From Paracentrotus lividus (Eukaryota; Echinodermata; Echinoidea; Camarodonta; Echinidae): a stretch of DNA of 64,000 nt. The translations under genes were made by a program, and so were the position numbers. Positions 24,601-34,507 of the stretch are shown one piece after another (the stretch's first letter is position 1; the number at the start of each line of letters is the position of its first letter). The stretch spans positions 16,889,907 to 16,953,906 of the forward strand of contig CALNVZ010003434.1 of assembly GCA_940671915.1 (NCBI GenBank). Direction: 5' to 3'. The notes beneath the pieces were generated by a model that worked only from the letters and a program-made list of their open reading frames with translations, did not search any database and was not told where the DNA came from.

Positions 24601-26039
24601 CAAAGAATCATTGATGAGTTTGATGCTCTACGCCACCAGGACCCAATGATCCGCAGGGCTGTGCGTTAGATGGAGAAACGAGCTAATCTCGGTGTGGAAA
24701 GGAATGGGGGCCATGTTGAGGGGCATGGGATGTAATGTTTAGAGAGAGAGACATCCTAAATAAGACAATGCTATTGCTAAGTTGTGATTATCAATTCCAT
24801 TATTCCATTTTGTTGAGTTACTTTCTAGTAAGATGCCATGATTCTTGCCATGTCTGAAACTTGGCCCCAAGTCTACTTTGTCCCATTGTCCAAAAAGAAT
24901 GATAACTCAGCCATCCCTGACCTTGTATGGATAAATAAGATATCATTGAAAAGAGGAGATATGTGGCTTTAACATGTTACTACTCACTTTGGTGTAAAAC
25001 TAACACAATCTTCACAACTTTGAAATTAAAACTTGTTGCGTTTATTTTGATACGCACTGTATATTCCAATGTATGTCATGTCATGATGGCATTGGGCTCT
25101 GCCTACATGTAGACAAGACCATTTTGGTCTCTTGAAAGTCCTAAATTTCATTTGCATATCTGGGCATTTCATTTCACTGTCAATTATTTTGTATTCATCC
25201 ACACAGAAGTGTGTTTTTTATGCATGAAAATTGAATAACTTGAATTGAATTAAATTGAATTAAAACAAAATTGAGAAAATGGGTGAATATCATTGTCTAA
25301 TAAAATATACAGACAGTATTATAATGCCGAACCCATAAAAATCATTATTGAAACTACTTTGCTCAATTACTTGAGCGGTATTTTACGGGTGTCATCTGTG
25401 AGGAGGAAAGATAAAAATCTGTAAAACAAATTCAAAGACATACATAAAACAGGTGATATAACACTATAGAAAATATGCAGTTCATTGGTAGTTTAACCCA
25501 TTGAGGACTAACTCCGAATATGTTCGGGCTGAGGTCTATGGAAAATGTGTGTTAAGAGCAAAGTCAGCTCTTCTCCAGCAGATTTTAAAAAAAAAAGATT
25601 CCTTATCTATATGGCTTGTGGATGTTGAAATGTTTCATGAATACTTTCATTTGTAGATTATATACGGTATTATTGCAGTTTCTATAGGAAAAGAATGGAA
25701 TATTGTAAGTGGTTATTTTTGTGGTGGTTTTATTTTCGCAAATTTTGCAAGTCGATCTTCGTGAAAATTTCCATTTCAACATAAAGCTTTTTACAGTAAT
25801 GAAAACATCAGAGAATTTGCGAAATTATCATGAATTTCCCTAACTAGTCCAAAATATCAGTATGCAAAAATATTGGGTTATAAATACAGTATAAATAATG
25901 ATCAAAAACAAATGTTGGTACTTACACTAACAAAGACTTCTTCGTCCAGAACCTTCCTCTTATCTGGTTTCTTCTTCTTTGCCCATGCTGGATCAGTTGC
26001 AGGAACAAGAGACTTCTCATCAACCTTTACAACATCCAT
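14397..26039 (-). CDS. ESS2: ESS2 (DGCR14) spliceosome-associated nuclear protein, eight coding exons
   Basis: ESS2/DGCR14 is a conserved nuclear protein associated with the spliceosome; the C. elegans homologue ess-2 affects splice-site use. Exons: 25926-26039, 24120-24300, 23298-23441, 21260-21529, 18719-18955, 17763-17869, 16944-17059, 14397-14742. Diagnostic blocks in order: RKVLDEE, IQRDFFPDLKKL, TPSTFETP, LTKYTSEDNASF, HAWLYEAE, WKYEAKNALMY, GYGFVATPSPAPG, VNESPMMTWGE, NRAKKEEALKRVT, ADKALRESYTPSP, LTDNLLNLP. Phases agree through exon 7; the last exon is out of frame in several places. The introns hold tandem copies of exon edges, a Tc1-like element, a SINE, MITEs and a transposase relic. 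Length would be about 500 residues, compared with roughly 476 in human as I recall. Identity is firm; functionality depends on whether the exon 8 breaks are sequencing errors. Confidence 0.95.
15107..16762 (-). mobile_element. Tc1-like foldback transposon in ESS2 intron 7
   Basis: Flanked by TA (15105-15106 and 16763-16764), with ends CAGTTTCCCAAAAATT and CAGTGTCCCCAAAAATT in opposite orientation. The inverted similarity runs inward for several hundred bases (about 15107-15560 against 16300-16762). The middle carries a decayed minus-strand transposase including HNNDPKYTA and GGCFMIW-like blocks. A plus-strand copy of the C-terminal part (FQHDRDPKHA near 16229) sits in the other arm, so the arms include coding sequence. 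Confidence 0.85.
16944..17059 (-). CDS. ESS2: ESS2 exon 7: NRAKKEEALKRVT
   Basis: 116 bp, acceptor CTATAG|ATGCCT, donor GTCAG|GTAAAG. It encodes a basic helix KKNRAKKEEALKRVTKNLV like the human KNRAKKQEALRRVTENLA block. Confidence 0.93.
17002..17262 (-). repeat. 98-bp tandem triplication of the acceptor side of ESS2 exon 7
   Basis: Copies start at 17002, 17100 and 17198. Each repeats the acceptor region and the first 22 or so codons (MPG(V/I)PR(K/R)EKLGLSL). Only the lowest-coordinate copy continues into the full exon and donor. The second copy keeps its AG acceptor; the third has lost it. Confidence 0.9.
17763..17869 (-). CDS. ESS2: ESS2 exon 6: VNESPMMTWGE
   Basis: 107 bp, acceptor CTACCAG|GTGTAA, donor TTTAAG|GTAAGT. 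VNESPMMTWGEIEGTPFRLD matches the family's VNESPLMTWGEVE block. Confidence 0.95.
17925..18005 (-). pseudogene. Broken tandem copy of the 5' part of ESS2 exon 6
   Basis: Repeats the acceptor and first half of exon 6 at an offset of 119 bp. A TAG falls in the frame three codons in (VN then stop). It lies upstream of the intact exon in transcript order. Confidence 0.85.
18149..18376 (-). mobile_element. Dispersed repeat, inverted copy of part of 21689-22054
   Basis: Its reverse complement follows 21845-22054 closely: GGGAAGAATAAGGAT, TCAATGCGGAG and a CACAAATT end are shared. Only one terminus (AATTTGTGCGTTTCATAA) is clear. Confidence 0.65.
18411..18600 (-). repeat. Tandem copy of the 3' end of ESS2 exon 5 plus its donor
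   Basis: 187 bp from the functional copy. It still encodes KVNGYGFVATPSPAPG followed by GTGAGT, and repeats the purine-rich intron flank. An acceptor-like TTCAAACAG|TGCTC precedes it, so a cryptic exon is conceivable. Confidence 0.85.
18719..18955 (-). CDS. ESS2: ESS2 exon 5: GYGFVATPSPAPG
   Basis: 237 bp, acceptor CTTAG|GTGTTG, donor CACCAG|GTGAGT. DGKELTP...VNGYGFVATPSPAPG is the family's best-known stretch. A second copy of its 3' end with donor lies 187 bp downstream. Confidence 0.95.
19236..20086. mobile_element. hAT-like element with GCG-hairpin array; 8-bp target duplication
   Basis: Perfect 8-bp duplication GATCCAGG at 19228-19235 and 20087-20094. Ends CAGACCAGAGGCGGTGGA and CAGAGGCGGCGGAACC in opposite orientation. 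Seven or so motifs like GAGCGCGAAGCGCGAG recur about every 75-80 bp between 19399 and 19845, and AAAAGGGGCACTTTT-type blocks line both ends. No transposase frame, so non-autonomous. A related end fragment is at about 43175-43280. It lies in ESS2 intron 4. Confidence 0.85.
20428..20681 (-). mobile_element. tRNA-derived SINE with (ATT)n tail
   Basis: On the minus strand the head reads ATAGCTCAATTGGTTAGAGC (A box) then GAGTTCGAAACCC (B box), followed by a unique body and an (ATT)n tail at 20428-20452. Classic SINE architecture, in ESS2 intron 4. Confidence 0.85.
21260..21529 (-). CDS. ESS2: ESS2 exon 4: YTSEDNASF / HAWLY core
   Basis: 270 bp, acceptor ATTACAG|CTAAG, donor CCAGAAG|GTAAGT. It contains LTKYTSEDNASFRDIM, KHAWLYEAE and WKYEAKNALMYVPEG, all family signatures. 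A TAA microsatellite (21566-21613) lies just upstream in the intron. Confidence 0.95.
21566..21613. repeat. TAA microsatellite
   Basis: About 16 consecutive TAA units in ESS2 intron 3. Confidence 0.98.
21689..22054. mobile_element. MITE-like repeat with AATTTGTGNNTTT ends
   Basis: Left AATTTGTGTGTTTCATAATA and right reverse complement AATTTGTGCATTTGATAAGA form imperfect terminal inverted repeats. A partial inverted copy is at 18149-18376. Confidence 0.6.
22239..22325 (-). mobile_element. tRNA-like SINE head
   Basis: Minus strand: GTGTAGTTGAGTGGTCTACA (A-box-like) and GGGTTCAGTCCCC (B-box-like) at tRNA spacing, without a good acceptor stem. Confidence 0.6.
22555..22976. mobile_element. Foldback MITE, TACTGTATAA(A)GTG ends, TTCGCG-rich
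   Basis: TACTGTATAAGTGGTTTC at the left and TACTGTATAAAGTG as reverse complement at the right. The arms contain TTTCGCG and ACATCGCGC repeats. A degenerate relative lies at about 25695-25895. Confidence 0.7.
23298..23441 (-). CDS. ESS2: ESS2 exon 3: TFETP segment
   Basis: 144 bp, acceptor GTAACAG|AGAGAG, donor GAGAAAT|GTAAGT. TPSTFETPVAGG matches the TPATFETP motif of ESS2; the rest is Thr/Asp-rich and likely disordered. Confidence 0.9.
23980..24095. repeat. GTCTA/TAGAC short-motif repeat
   Basis: Degenerate copies of TTGGTC and AATTAGACC-like units, first in one and then in the opposite orientation. The same family is at 6990-7145 and 49515-49950. Confidence 0.5.
24120..24300 (-). CDS. ESS2: ESS2 exon 2: IQRDFFPD helix
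   Basis: 181 bp, acceptor TTTGTAG|GACTTG, donor ATACAAG|GTACAT. DLEKIIQRDFFPDLKKLKAQ and EYMEAMERNDLVKMRELAIK are the most conserved helices of the family. Confidence 0.95.
24350..24735 (+). pseudogene. Relic of a Tc1/mariner-type (DDE) transposase
   Basis: One frame, interrupted by two TAG stops and an expanded T/G run, reads EWPPRSPYLTCCDFFFLGG, then DIATLRQRIIDEFDAL, then MEKRANLGVERNGGHVEGH. This is the typical C-terminal end (WPPRSPDLTPLDFFLWGYLK ... NGGHFEHL) of DDE_3-type transposases. It lies in ESS2 intron 1, inactive. Confidence 0.85.
25926..26039 (-). CDS. ESS2: ESS2 exon 1: start codon and basic region
   Basis: ATG at 26039; 38 codons to donor GTTAGT|GTAAGT. It holds a basic KKKKPDKRK run (possible nuclear localisation signal) and RKVLDEE, the conserved start of the ESS2 domain. 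An acceptor-like AAATGCAG|GTTAGC at 26077 suggests the 5' UTR is spliced. Confidence 0.9.
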
Positions 26040-26976
26040 TGGGAATCACTTCCGAGATGACTGCCCAACAAGCTAACCTGCATTTAATCAAATATTCACA
26101 AGTTTAAAGTGAAAGTATTGTTCTGGTCATAAGATTGAAATGTGAAAGACTCTGTCTAAAAGTGCTTTTGTACAGTGCTTTGGTGCTTTGAGGTTGTGCT
26201 GGGCACAGAAAGACTTGCACTACGCATGCTTACTATATTTTAATTCATAAATTGGCTTGTGATCGTGGCTGGATGATGTCGCGTAATAAGCAATGTTTAT
26301 GTACATGTAGATTCAGTAGTGTATGCTATACTATCCGTTGTTTGCAATATAGATCCTTGTGGTAAGTCAGCATTGACCCGTAGATTTTATACTCACTTTT
26401 CCTACAAAAGCTGCTCATGCATGTACAGCTCTAGAAATCTATTAAAGGGATGCAGTAACATTGAATGATATTCAAATCACATTTATTCGATTGAGCTTAT
26501 TTTGCCAACATAATTATAAACACTTAGGTCAGTCTGGTATCTCTTCAAAATTGCAAGCTAATTGCTTGCTTTACCTTCGAGATATCAATGATTTCATACT
26601 CAAAATTTATAAACCAACACCGGATGGTTTATAAAACCATGTGCTTTTCCACACACCCATTTCCTGTTGTATAGTCCCCCGTTCCTAGCGGCCTGGTAAG
26701 CTATCAGCAGTGGGTACTGGTGTTCGGCTGTATGCTTGGCATTGTTTGTTACACTGTTTTAAGGTAGTAAATGACTTCCATTTGATCTGAAACTTTCAGT
26801 AGTTTGTTTTTAATGTTGGAACAATATAATTTTATTAAATCTTGATATAATTGCTCGTGTTTTTGAAAGCTACTGAATCCCTTTAAAATCTTTCAGCAAT
26901 GTCATTCATACTTTGACTGTGCAATTATGATGTGTACATGTGTACATGTAAATATCATTTTATAAATCCAGATTAA

Positions 26977-27471
26977 AGGGGAAGTTCACCCTGAAATTTT
27001 ATTGGTTTTAAAAAATGCAGAAAAATAAAACAAAAATATTAGTAAAAGTTTAAAGAAAATCGACCAAAAAATAACGAAGTTATGAATATGTAAAGTTTTG
27101 ACTCTGTGACGTCACGTGCGAGCAGCTCTCTCATGTGTTGTGTATGTAAATTTCATAAATTTGTCTTTTTTCATGGTTCTTGATTAAGGAAAGGGTCAAT
27201 TTGATAGAGGTATGTATATGAACATATGTTTGATGATATATCGACCGCACAGATGACAAAATTAATTTTGTTTTGAAAAAATGTCACTTTATGGAATTTG
27301 CACTACATAACATATAGGAGAACTGCTTGCACGTGACGTCACAGAATCAATACTTTGAATATTCATAACTTCATTATTTGTTGGTCGAATTTCTCCAAAC
27401 CTTCACTCATATTTTTCTTTTATTTTTCTGCATTTTCTAAAACCAATAAAATTCCAGGGTGAACTTCCCCT
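26977..27471. mobile_element. Palindromic TTAA-flanked element carrying CRE/E-box pairs
   Basis: TTAA at 26973-26976 and 27472-27475 flank inverted arms of about 150 bp starting AGGGGAAGTTCACCCT. Each arm ends in TGACGTCACGTGC (27107-27118 and 27330-27341). TTAA duplication is piggyBac-like; no transposase present. Confidence 0.8.
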
Positions 27472-27927
27472 TTAAAGCATTAAAACAATTTTTACTAATC
27501 ATGAGAAATTCAACTATTAAATTAAGCCTGAATTTTAAGTGATACTACACAAAATTATGGCGTTGTACGGCTTCCCGAAAGCCGTTATCAAGTTTGCCCC
27601 CTTTTCAATCCCATGATTGTTTGCACAAACAGCACCACCAAGCGAAAAACTCTATTTGCCATACGGTCTAGATCTATAATAGTTATAATAAGTGTGACTG
27701 TGAGAGAATGACTGAGTCACTTATTGTCAATTGACTTTCAGTGGCCTTAGTTAGAAGTCGTTAGAGACCTAACTTAGCCTATTCTGTTTGAGTGTTAGCA
27801 TGGTTAGCCAAATTAAAAAGGCCAGGCCCCTAATTCTTTAGTATTTTATTGTCTTTCTTTTGATGCATACTATCAAAAGTGTTAATTATATCGTCATTGT
27901 AAATGATTTAATCAGTTAATCATGTTA

Positions 27928-27930
<3 letters not shown>

Positions 27931-27958
<28 letters not shown>

Positions 27959-27959
27959 T
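27931..27959. repeat. TTC microsatellite
   Basis: About nine CTT units. Confidence 0.95.
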
Positions 27960-28599
27960 AGTTGAATTCCTGCAGTGCTGCACGTAGAAATGTTTACTCC
28001 ATAATTTAATAATTTGTGCACGACGCTCGAATGATCACGTTTAGCATATGAAATACACTACCATTGTGCCTTCCAATGACAATACTCACGATAAAATTTA
28101 GACTCGTCATTTATTTTTTTGGTAAGTCCTCATTTCTTTATACGTTTTCAAATGTTGGGCGTAGTCCGACAGTGATTCTAATTTATATACCAAATTTAAT
28201 TTTTTAAATTCAGTAGCTTTTAACTCTTATGTTAAGTCCTTTTTATATTCTCTCTTTATTCTAAAATATTGAAAGAGTGGTCTACGCCTAACCTTTTGTA
28301 AAGTCGAGTCTTGCAGTTTTTTCTTGCGAATGGGTCCACTTTGGTTATGATTGACAGACGCGCACGACAAAGCGTCTTTATCGGAGAACAGCTGAATCGC
28401 GTTGTTAGTTACGGTCAACGCACTTCAGTCATCGCAACCAGGAGGCGAGCTCCTCGCGATAGCTACCGTACTAATCAGACGTCCCAACAATCAGAATGCA
28501 TTGTTCTCTATTTCTGTAAAAGCGGAATGGTAGACTTTCTCCGTGTGCTGGAGAACTGCCGTAACGTTAACATGCAAAAAAGCGGGGGGGGGAACTTAC

Positions 28600-28700
28600 G
28601 CAGATTTAAGCGAAGGGACCACAATAAAAAATATATAAATTGGAAGGTGTAAAACTATAGTAATATATCAATATAAACAGATAAAGAATGAAAAAGTAAC
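28600..28700 (-). other. Possible ESS2 5' untranslated exon (donor side)
   Basis: A strong minus-strand donor TCTGC|GTAAGTT sits at 28600/28599, in a locally GC-richer 300-bp stretch, and an acceptor faces it at 26077 just before the ESS2 ATG. The upper boundary is a guess; no coding sequence is implied. Confidence 0.3.
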
Positions 28701-28967
28701 CCATACAAATCACATTTGGTACGTCATAAAATTACACGAGAAGAATTAAAGTAAATTACTCACAAATATGGAATTCTAATTACGTTTGCCCTTTCCGGCG
28801 TTCGACAAAGACAAATTACGTTGCCAACGTCAATAGTGTACGGGTAGTAAACAGGCGAAACTAGGTGAATTTTACATGGACGAGTGCAATTTTTTCAGCG
28901 ACTAGCGCGTGTCCACAATCCAAGCAAAGTTACCTCGACCTAGTTTAACATGAACAGAAAACAATGC

Positions 28968-29377
28968 CCGAATTCACAAAGGTGGTTTCTGCCAACCCAC
29001 GGATCCGGGTATTGTGAATATTCATGTAATAATTGCGCAGTACACGCTATATTGTAGCGACATTGAAAAAGGTCCATATGAATGCGCGTTATTTGTTCAT
29101 TTTGCCACTAGATATACGCCAGTTGCCATGGTGTTGGACATAATGAGCCCACGGTTTTGAATTAATGAGTCCACTTTGAGTCAACGGTTTATTTAAATTA
29201 ATTTGAGATAAACAGCAGCAAAACCATAGCGACAAGCGTAAATTTAGAGCCTGTGACAAAATCGCGCATTCATATGGACCTTTCTCACCAAGTACGCGCT
29301 AAAATTAAGCGTATTTATAACAAAATCTACATATCCACGGATCCGGGGTTTGGCAGAAACCCCTTTGTGAATTCGGC
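28968..29377. mobile_element. Foldback MITE with GAATTCACAAAG ends
   Basis: CCGAATTCACAAAGG...CCACGGATCCGGG on the left is repeated inverted on the right over at least 40 bases. Internal GGTCCATATGAATGCGCG is also repeated inverted. Confidence 0.8.
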
Positions 29378-29837
29378 CTATATAGTGAAAAAAAAAAAAA
29401 AAAGACCCCCCCCTTTCTTTATTCTTTCTTTTTTTTTTCTTTCTCTTCTTCTTTTTTTACTTCAAAGTTAAAATATTCATGTAATAAAAATGGTATCCTA
29501 TAAACACAAGAGCAATTATAAAGAAATAACTTAAACAATCATCAAGAAGGGAGAAGGTGTTCATGGGGGTTCATAGGGCAGACTGGGGACAATTAACACG
29601 GGTAATTGAATCGTGTTTTTTTTTTTTTTTTAGCAGGAAAGTAATATCCAACTACCCAATTTTTTCTTTGACTAATTTGTGGTTGAGCTATGACTGTCAT
29701 TTTTATTTATTTAGAAATTATATTCTTAGGCCTGTATTTGGCTAAAGTGAATACCTGAGCTAAGATATTTTTAAAAAAAATCTCTCCAAATATGCCCACC
29801 TCGGAGGCAATTGTAACAACACTGTTAACTACTCTCA

Positions 29838-30856
29838 CTTAGCACTGGTATTGCGACATAGCTAAATGGGTGCATTTTTTTATTTTTATTTTTTTTTTTT
29901 CACATTTCCAAGTCTTTTATAATTATGTTGTCATATTCCATTCATAGCCAGAAATTTTGCGAAAATTTGTGTATATTCTGAAAGAGAAGACTTGTCCTTT
30001 TTCAGAGATCAGTATATAGGGCCTAATCAGACAGGGGCGACAAATGAACAAAGACCCCTAAAATGACATTTTAAGAGGTGGGGATTGTTAGTGAATAAAA
30101 TTATTAAGGAGGAGTCAAATTTCTCCGGAAACTGTTAACATGTTTCCATCATACTTGTGGCAATTAAAAATGGCCAAAAAGGTAGCACTAATATATGAAA
30201 GACAAAAGGAGGAACACCCGAAGAAGATAAATTTATTTCTATCGTTGCCAAGAAAAAATTTAGTCCCGTATTGCAAAGACGATTTAGTGCAAGTTTATTC
30301 CACCGAATTCCCAAATTACTGTTGAATTCTTGTAGTAAATATAATGCCGTTTACAATAGATATCAAATTTTTCACACTCCTAATTCTGCTAAATATTCAC
30401 GAACTCTGATTTTGCCACGCATCCTAGCTCCTTAGCAACGGCGTAACTTTACAGATTTTCTTTCTTCTGTGCGTGATGATTCTTTCATTAGCCTTTGTGA
30501 TGGTTCCTTATGACTATTTTTAATTTGCCACAAGCATAGTGGAAACATGTAAACAGTTTGCTGAGAAATTTGACTCCTCCTTAATAATTTTATTCACTGA
30601 TAATCTCCACCTCTTAAAATTTCATTTTTAGGGGCATTTGTTCATTTGTCGCCCAATTGTTAAAAAAAAAGTGCCCGTATCTGAGTATTTACTGATCTCA
30701 GGAATGAAGAGGGTTAAGTCTCCTCTTTCAGAATATACAAAAATTTTCGCAAAATCTCTGGCCATGAATGAAATATGACAAAATATGAAAGACTTGTAAA
30801 TATTTTTAAAAAATGCACGCATTTAGCTATGTTGCAATACCAGTGCTAGATCAGAT
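29838..30856. mobile_element. 1-kb inverted repeat, two 350-bp arms
   Basis: Arms 29838-30180 and 30508-30856 match in inverted orientation for their whole length (for example CACTGGTATTGC, AAGGAGGAGTCAAATTTCTC, AACATGTTTCC), with about 80 percent identity by eye. The 325-bp loop has a 61-codon open frame (30140-30325) of no recognised family. Confidence 0.8.
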
Positions 30857-31198
30857 CAGTATAGGGGGGGGGGGGGGGGGGGGGGGGTCATCACCTCTGA
30901 GACTCCTTTTCTGGGCCCGCTCCTTGTCCCTTGTAAAACAATAAAATAAACTTTTGATGATAAATGACCCGATTGATCACTGAACCCTACCCCCTAATGA
31001 CCGGTATCTGATTATATTTCTTGATTTGCCAACTCTTGTGGAGAGGAGACTGACACTGTAACTAATGTCTATGAAAATTTGCAAAATCCTTTTCAAATCA
31101 ATCTTATTTGTCAAACATTATTGTTGCCTAAGGAAAAACGCATTAACATATCCCCTCGCCGTAGGCCTATGCAGACTTATTAACAATTTAAAGCTAGA

Positions 31199-31240
<42 letters not shown>

Positions 31241-32254
31241 GGCCCATTGCCCTTATACTCAACAAAAGCTGAAATGATTTATTATTTTTATCATAGGTTT
31301 TCCCGGTCAAGTTTAAACTATCTCCAATCAATTTGACAAGCACTTTCGTCAGAAATGTGATCGCGATTAAACATCTAAAAGTTAATTCAATAATTGGCCG
31401 ATAGCTCCGTAAATGGAATGAACATTAAAGGACTTGATTACAAAGAGTTTAAAAATTAAAAGTAAGTAAGCTCTATGGAAGTTATCTAATTTGATCTTTT
31501 ACTTTATATTACCGACTCATGCCACGTGTATTTTGATAATGCAAACTGTATTCTTCACATTTTAACCTATTTAAATTGTATTCACTAACTACCAGTTTTG
31601 AATCAAATTGAATTGAATTTATTGATGGCCACAAAGAAAAAAAAACAAAAACAAAAACAAAAAACAAAAAAACACGCACGGGCCTCCCTTTTTATCTCTC
31701 GAGCAGGCGAGACGCGAAAAAAAATGGAGTGTATAACAATATGAAATTTCTATTTTGAACCAACCCCTCTCATGAAATCTAGATTTCGCTTCCCTGGTAG
31801 CCTCATTCCTACCCCCCCCCCCTCCCACCCCACCCCCCCGCCCAACCCACCAGGAGGTCGTCAACCATAAACACGTTGCTCGTTCGGCCCGATTTCTCGG
31901 TTCAAAGAGGGGTATATTTTAGGGGCTCAGGTAGGGGAAAAAATCCCGAAAAATAATTGAGAATAGGCCGGGGAACTTTAAGCATTCCACAGAACCTAAA
32001 TTCTTAATTAGGGGTAAATTTCATTCTTGGAGGAAAAATCCTGAAATTAGGGTCCTGAATTATAGTCCAAAAACCTGTGAAAAATGGGTTAATTTTTGGT
32101 TGGCTTCCCCTCTATATAAACCTGTAATAGTTTAGGGGGGTTCCCCACTTCGGACAAAACGGCTTCCCCTCAAAAGCCGTTCAGTGATAAAGAGGGTAAT
32201 GCTCTAAGAAATCCTGGATCGAGCATACGTGTATTGTTGAACCAACTTTGGGGG

Positions 32255-32318
32255 GGGGGTGCGGGGCTTATTGGTAGAGCGCTCCAATTTTTACAAGCGA
32301 GAGGTTCCTTGTTCCTCT
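32255..32318 (+). other. tRNA-Ala-like fragment at gap edge
   Basis: TTGGTAGAGCGCTC...GCGAGAGG resembles the D-arm and anticodon 3' stem of the intact tRNA-Ala at 39437, but the anticodon stem-loop is ruined and the N gap begins within the T-arm region. A pseudogene or SINE head. Confidence 0.35.
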
Positions 32319-33076
32319 NNNNNNNNNNNNNNNNNNNNNNNNNNNNNNNNNNNNNNNNNNNNNNNNNNNNNNNNNNNNNNNNNNNNNNNNNNNNNNNNNN
32401 NNNNNNNNNNNNNNNNNNNNNNNNNNNNNNNNNNNNNNNNNNNNNNNNNNNNNNNNNNNNNNNNNNNNNNNNNNNNNNNNNNNNNNNNNNNNNNNNNNNN
32501 NNNNNNNNNNNNNNNNNNNNNNNNNNNNNNNNNNNNNNNNNNNNNNNNNNNNNNNNNNNNNNNNNNNNNNNNNNNNNNNNNNNNNNNNNNNNNNNNNNNN
32601 NNNNNNNNNNNNNNNNNNNNNNNNNNNNNNNNNNNNNNNNNNNNNNNNNNNNNNNNNNNNNNNNNNNNNNNNNNNNNNNNNNNNNNNNNNNNNNNNNNNN
32701 NNNNNNNNNNNNNNNNNNNNNNNNNNNNNNNNNNNNNNNNNNNNNNNNNNNNNNNNNNNNNNNNNNNNNNNNNNNNNNNNNNNNNNNNNNNNNNNNNNNN
32801 NNNNNNNNNNNNNNNNNNNNNNNNNNNNNNNNNNNNNNNNNNNNNNNNNNNNNNNNNNNNNNNNNNNNNNNNNNNNNNNNNNNNNNNNNNNNNNNNNNNN
32901 NNNNNNNNNNNNNNNNNNNNNNNNNNNNNNNNNNNNNNNNNNNNNNNNNNNNNNNNNNNNNNNNNNNNNNNNNNNNNNNNNNNNNNNNNNNNNNNNNNNN
33001 NNNNNNNNNNNNNNNNNNNNNNNNNNNNNNNNNNNNNNNNNNNNNNNNNNNNNNNNNNNNNNNNNNNNNNNNNNNN
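32319..33076. other. Assembly gap (N)
   Basis: 758 unknown bases; the right edge is a TC microsatellite. Confidence 1.
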
Positions 33077-33225
33077 TCTCTCTCTCTCTTGCCGTAACAC
33101 ATTTCCATATTTATAACAAAAAATCTCGGTCATATCTCTATCATACATTATCATACTCTCTCAAAATCACTTTTTTTTTATCTGGCGCCCTCTCTCTTAC
33201 CAACTTTTTCACACTAAGTTCTTAA

Positions 33226-33825
33226 AGTATGAAACCCTTGTAAAGCTGTAATAAAAAAGAGAGAAAATATAAGAATCAGAAAGTGATCATCAAAAGTTTG
33301 AGAAAATTTGAATGAATAATAAGAATGTTATGAGAATTTGAATGTCAAGATCACTAATGTTATTGAGATCCTCAAACTGGCAACAGGGTCAAGGTGATTG
33401 ACGTCACACATGGCAACTACAGTTACTTCACCATTACTTTTTCACAAATTTCACTTTCTCTTTTATTTCTTGTATCTTTTATCAATTATTTTAGTAAACC
33501 TTGTATTCTTTAACATGGGAGGGCATGCAAGACAGGTTTCACAAATTATAATCATGGACATAACTTGAAGTCGATCTATACTACTATTAGAATAAGGCAA
33601 AATAAATATTTTAGGTGTTTTTGCCCAGCAAATGGGATACATTTTGGCCCCGCGCCAATGCCAGTGTGAGAATCTTCACAGCGATAATGATTTTAATATT
33701 CAAATGCTCACAACTTCCTTAATATATTCAATTTTCCTCAGACTTTCGTTGAAATATTTCTCTGAAATGTTTTTTTTTTTTAATATAAAATTTAACTGAT
33801 TCCTTTAGGGTTTCATCCTACTTTA
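33226..33825. mobile_element. Foldback MITE with ATGAAACCCT ends
   Basis: Left AGTATGAAACCCTTGT and right reverse complement AGGATGAAACCCTAAAGG. Arms share (A)GAAAATTTGAAT..ATAA..AAG.ATGTTATGAG-like sequence in inverted orientation, with a unique centre. Confidence 0.6.
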
Positions 33826-34507
33826 ATGATTTCGTTTGTTCTGTTTGAATTTCTTTCTTGTATAAGGGTGGGGATGATTACGAAGGGTAATCAATGCAGC
33901 AAAATAATAGTCCCAATCAATGACAGTGTTTCGAAAACACTTGGAATATGTGACGTCATTGAATTTCTGAGCATTATATTATTAATATTATGCTCCAAAT
34001 ATGAGTTATTCTTTAAGAATAGGGCCTATAGGTTCGGGCGAAGGAGGATAGAGGACGATTTTAGTAAAATTGAGAATGTTACAGGAGAAAAGAAAATTAA
34101 GAGAGAATATCACAAATTAAGGAGAATTTATGAACAGATAACACACGAAGTCTCATAGTTACAAAAGAAAATTCATACTGCTTTAATTGTGATCGCCTCT
34201 CATCAAAAACTTTGTAAATAAAAGAACATTTCTTATTATCCAACACAGACCTGAAATTCAACTTCGATATATAGGCATACATCGGCACATTTTTCGTAAA
34301 TGTATTTGTTTTTAAAAATATTGTGGGTTATACTGTTTGTTTTTGTTTTGTTGAAATATCTATGTTACAGACATAATAAATGAGATGTAAAACAAGAAAG
34401 AAATTAGGATGGTAGGTCTTGCAATATAATTATTTTCAACTATATCTCCCCATTTCTCGGCATCTCTTATAATGGTAAAATGCCTTGTTCTCAGGATGGC
34501 TATTATA

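Noticed and set aside
28311-28652. 113-codon plus-strand frame
   Set aside because: No recognisable family or domain, no splice context; the GC-richer composition is better explained as a possible ESS2 promoter/5' UTR region on the other strand.
32170-33154. Long open frames across the N gap
   Set aside because: Consist almost entirely of unknown bases.
33826-34158. 110-codon plus-strand frame
   Set aside because: AT-rich, no known domain, begins at the edge of a foldback element; likely chance.
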